DNA of 64,000 bases, from assembly GCF_019175385.1 (NCBI RefSeq), contig NC_083339.1, forward strand, positions 50,334,282 through 50,398,281, in the 5' to 3' direction. The notes under the pieces are model-generated. The model was not told the origin of the DNA. It worked only from the letters and a program-made list of their open reading frames with translations, and did not search any database. Positions within the stretch are counted from its first letter, which is position 1. Every line of letters begins with the position of its first letter. Source of the stretch: Lycium barbarum. Taxonomy: Eukaryota > Streptophyta > Magnoliopsida > Solanales > Solanaceae. The translations under genes and the position numbers were made by a program. Below, one piece after another: positions 63,587 to 64,000 of this stretch.

Positions 63587-64000
63587 CTACACAACAACAG
63601 GCTCATCAGGAAAGGCGAAACGAACTAACTTATGGCGACAATCCACATTAGCATAACATGTAGACAACCAATCCATCCCTATAATTACATCAAAATCCAC
63701 TATCTCTAGTTCGTACAAGTCAGCCACGGTCTCACGACCTTTAATCACAACAATACAATTTCTATACACTCTAGAAGCAATAACTGGAACACCAGAAGGC
63801 ATATCAACAGCAAAGGGTTCCAACAAAGGTTCGGGTTTCATACCCATATCACGAACAAAATAAGGCGCCACATAGGATAAATTTAAACCCAGATCAATCA
63901 ATGAATAAGCATCATGACAACAGATGGTAGGATACTCGTAACCACAGCGTTAGAAGCATCAGCTGCCTCCCTACAAGTCAACCCATAAAGTCAAGTTGTC
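63587..64000 (-). pseudogene. pol: pol fragment: aspartic protease region
   Basis: The frame 63901-63587 is protease: RVYRNCIVVIKG, DFDVIIGMDWLSTCYANVDC, homologous to the first element. The active site reads IDLGLN where the first element has IDPGST, so the D-S/T-G signature is damaged, though Asp remains. A TAG at 63587-63589 follows VVV. Upstream (63902-64000) is the linker to gag; the frame there breaks by about one base near 63925. Confidence 0.82.

Larger units (their letters stand above)
59030..64000 (-). mobile_element. Ty3/gypsy element on the minus strand, 5' part outside window
   Basis: Reading leftward it has protease, RT, RNase H, integrase, GPY/F and chromodomain-like tail, then a PPT and a 1406-bp 3' LTR. 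Gag, PBS and 5' LTR lie beyond 64000. The protein is homologous to the first element but clearly diverged. Multiple stops and frameshifts show that it is older or less constrained. It inserted into the LTR begun at 58256 (nested). The would-be target duplication on this side is aatgc (59025-59029). Confidence 0.9.

Overview
This window looks like repeat-dense, probably heterochromatic plant nuclear DNA, with no host gene that I can support. The evidence for a plant is direct: Ty3/gypsy polyproteins end in a chromodomain-like tail, a primer-binding site matches the initiator-Met tRNA 3' end, the LTRs are long (1.4-3.3 kb), and termini have the form TGT(C/T)A...GTGACA. A Solanaceae (asterid) source is my best guess. 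It rests on remembered resemblance of the LTR ends and of a Stowaway-type MITE end (CTCCCTC.GTCCCAATTTA), not on a search.

Layout. (1) 1-8370 is a Ty3/gypsy element on the + strand: the last 141 bp of the 5' LTR, PBS, gag-pol broken by five in-frame stops, PPT and a complete 3.03-kb 3' LTR. (2) From 8371 to 58255 the ground sequence is one tandem-repeat family with monomers of about 965-1062 bp, in five stretches: 8371-18968, 21209-25057, 27690-31585 (with a 500-N gap), 34841-49251 and 51998-58255. (3) Four solo LTRs interrupt it: 18969-21208, 25058-27689, 31586-34840 (reverse) and 49252-51997. Each has 5-bp target-site duplications (one with a single mismatch). (4) At 58256 another LTR, of the same family as the 25058 solo LTR, starts in the array. 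At 59030 it is itself interrupted by a minus-strand Ty3/gypsy element whose LTR, PPT and heavily damaged pol run to the window end.

The tandem repeat appears composite. Nearly every monomer carries a segment of constant 75-nt length that can be laid out like a tRNA gene: a 6/7 acceptor pairing, an exact box-B match, a T-arm and a downstream T-run. A few hundred bases further on is a segment resembling one end of a Stowaway-type MITE. Local blocks are homogenised separately: 1026-bp units at 21.2-24.8 kb, a 2023-bp dimer at 35.7-39.1 kb, a 4149-bp higher-order unit at 40.8-46.5 kb, and 1062-bp units at 53.9-57.1 kb. A 950-bp-arm palindrome sits at 13391-15318. The many 60-115-codon open frames in these stretches are echoes of the repeat and not genes.

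The LTRs of different families share a short module near their 3' part that can fold into one or two adjacent hairpins. The stem bases differ between families while pairing is kept, which suggests a conserved structured RNA element.
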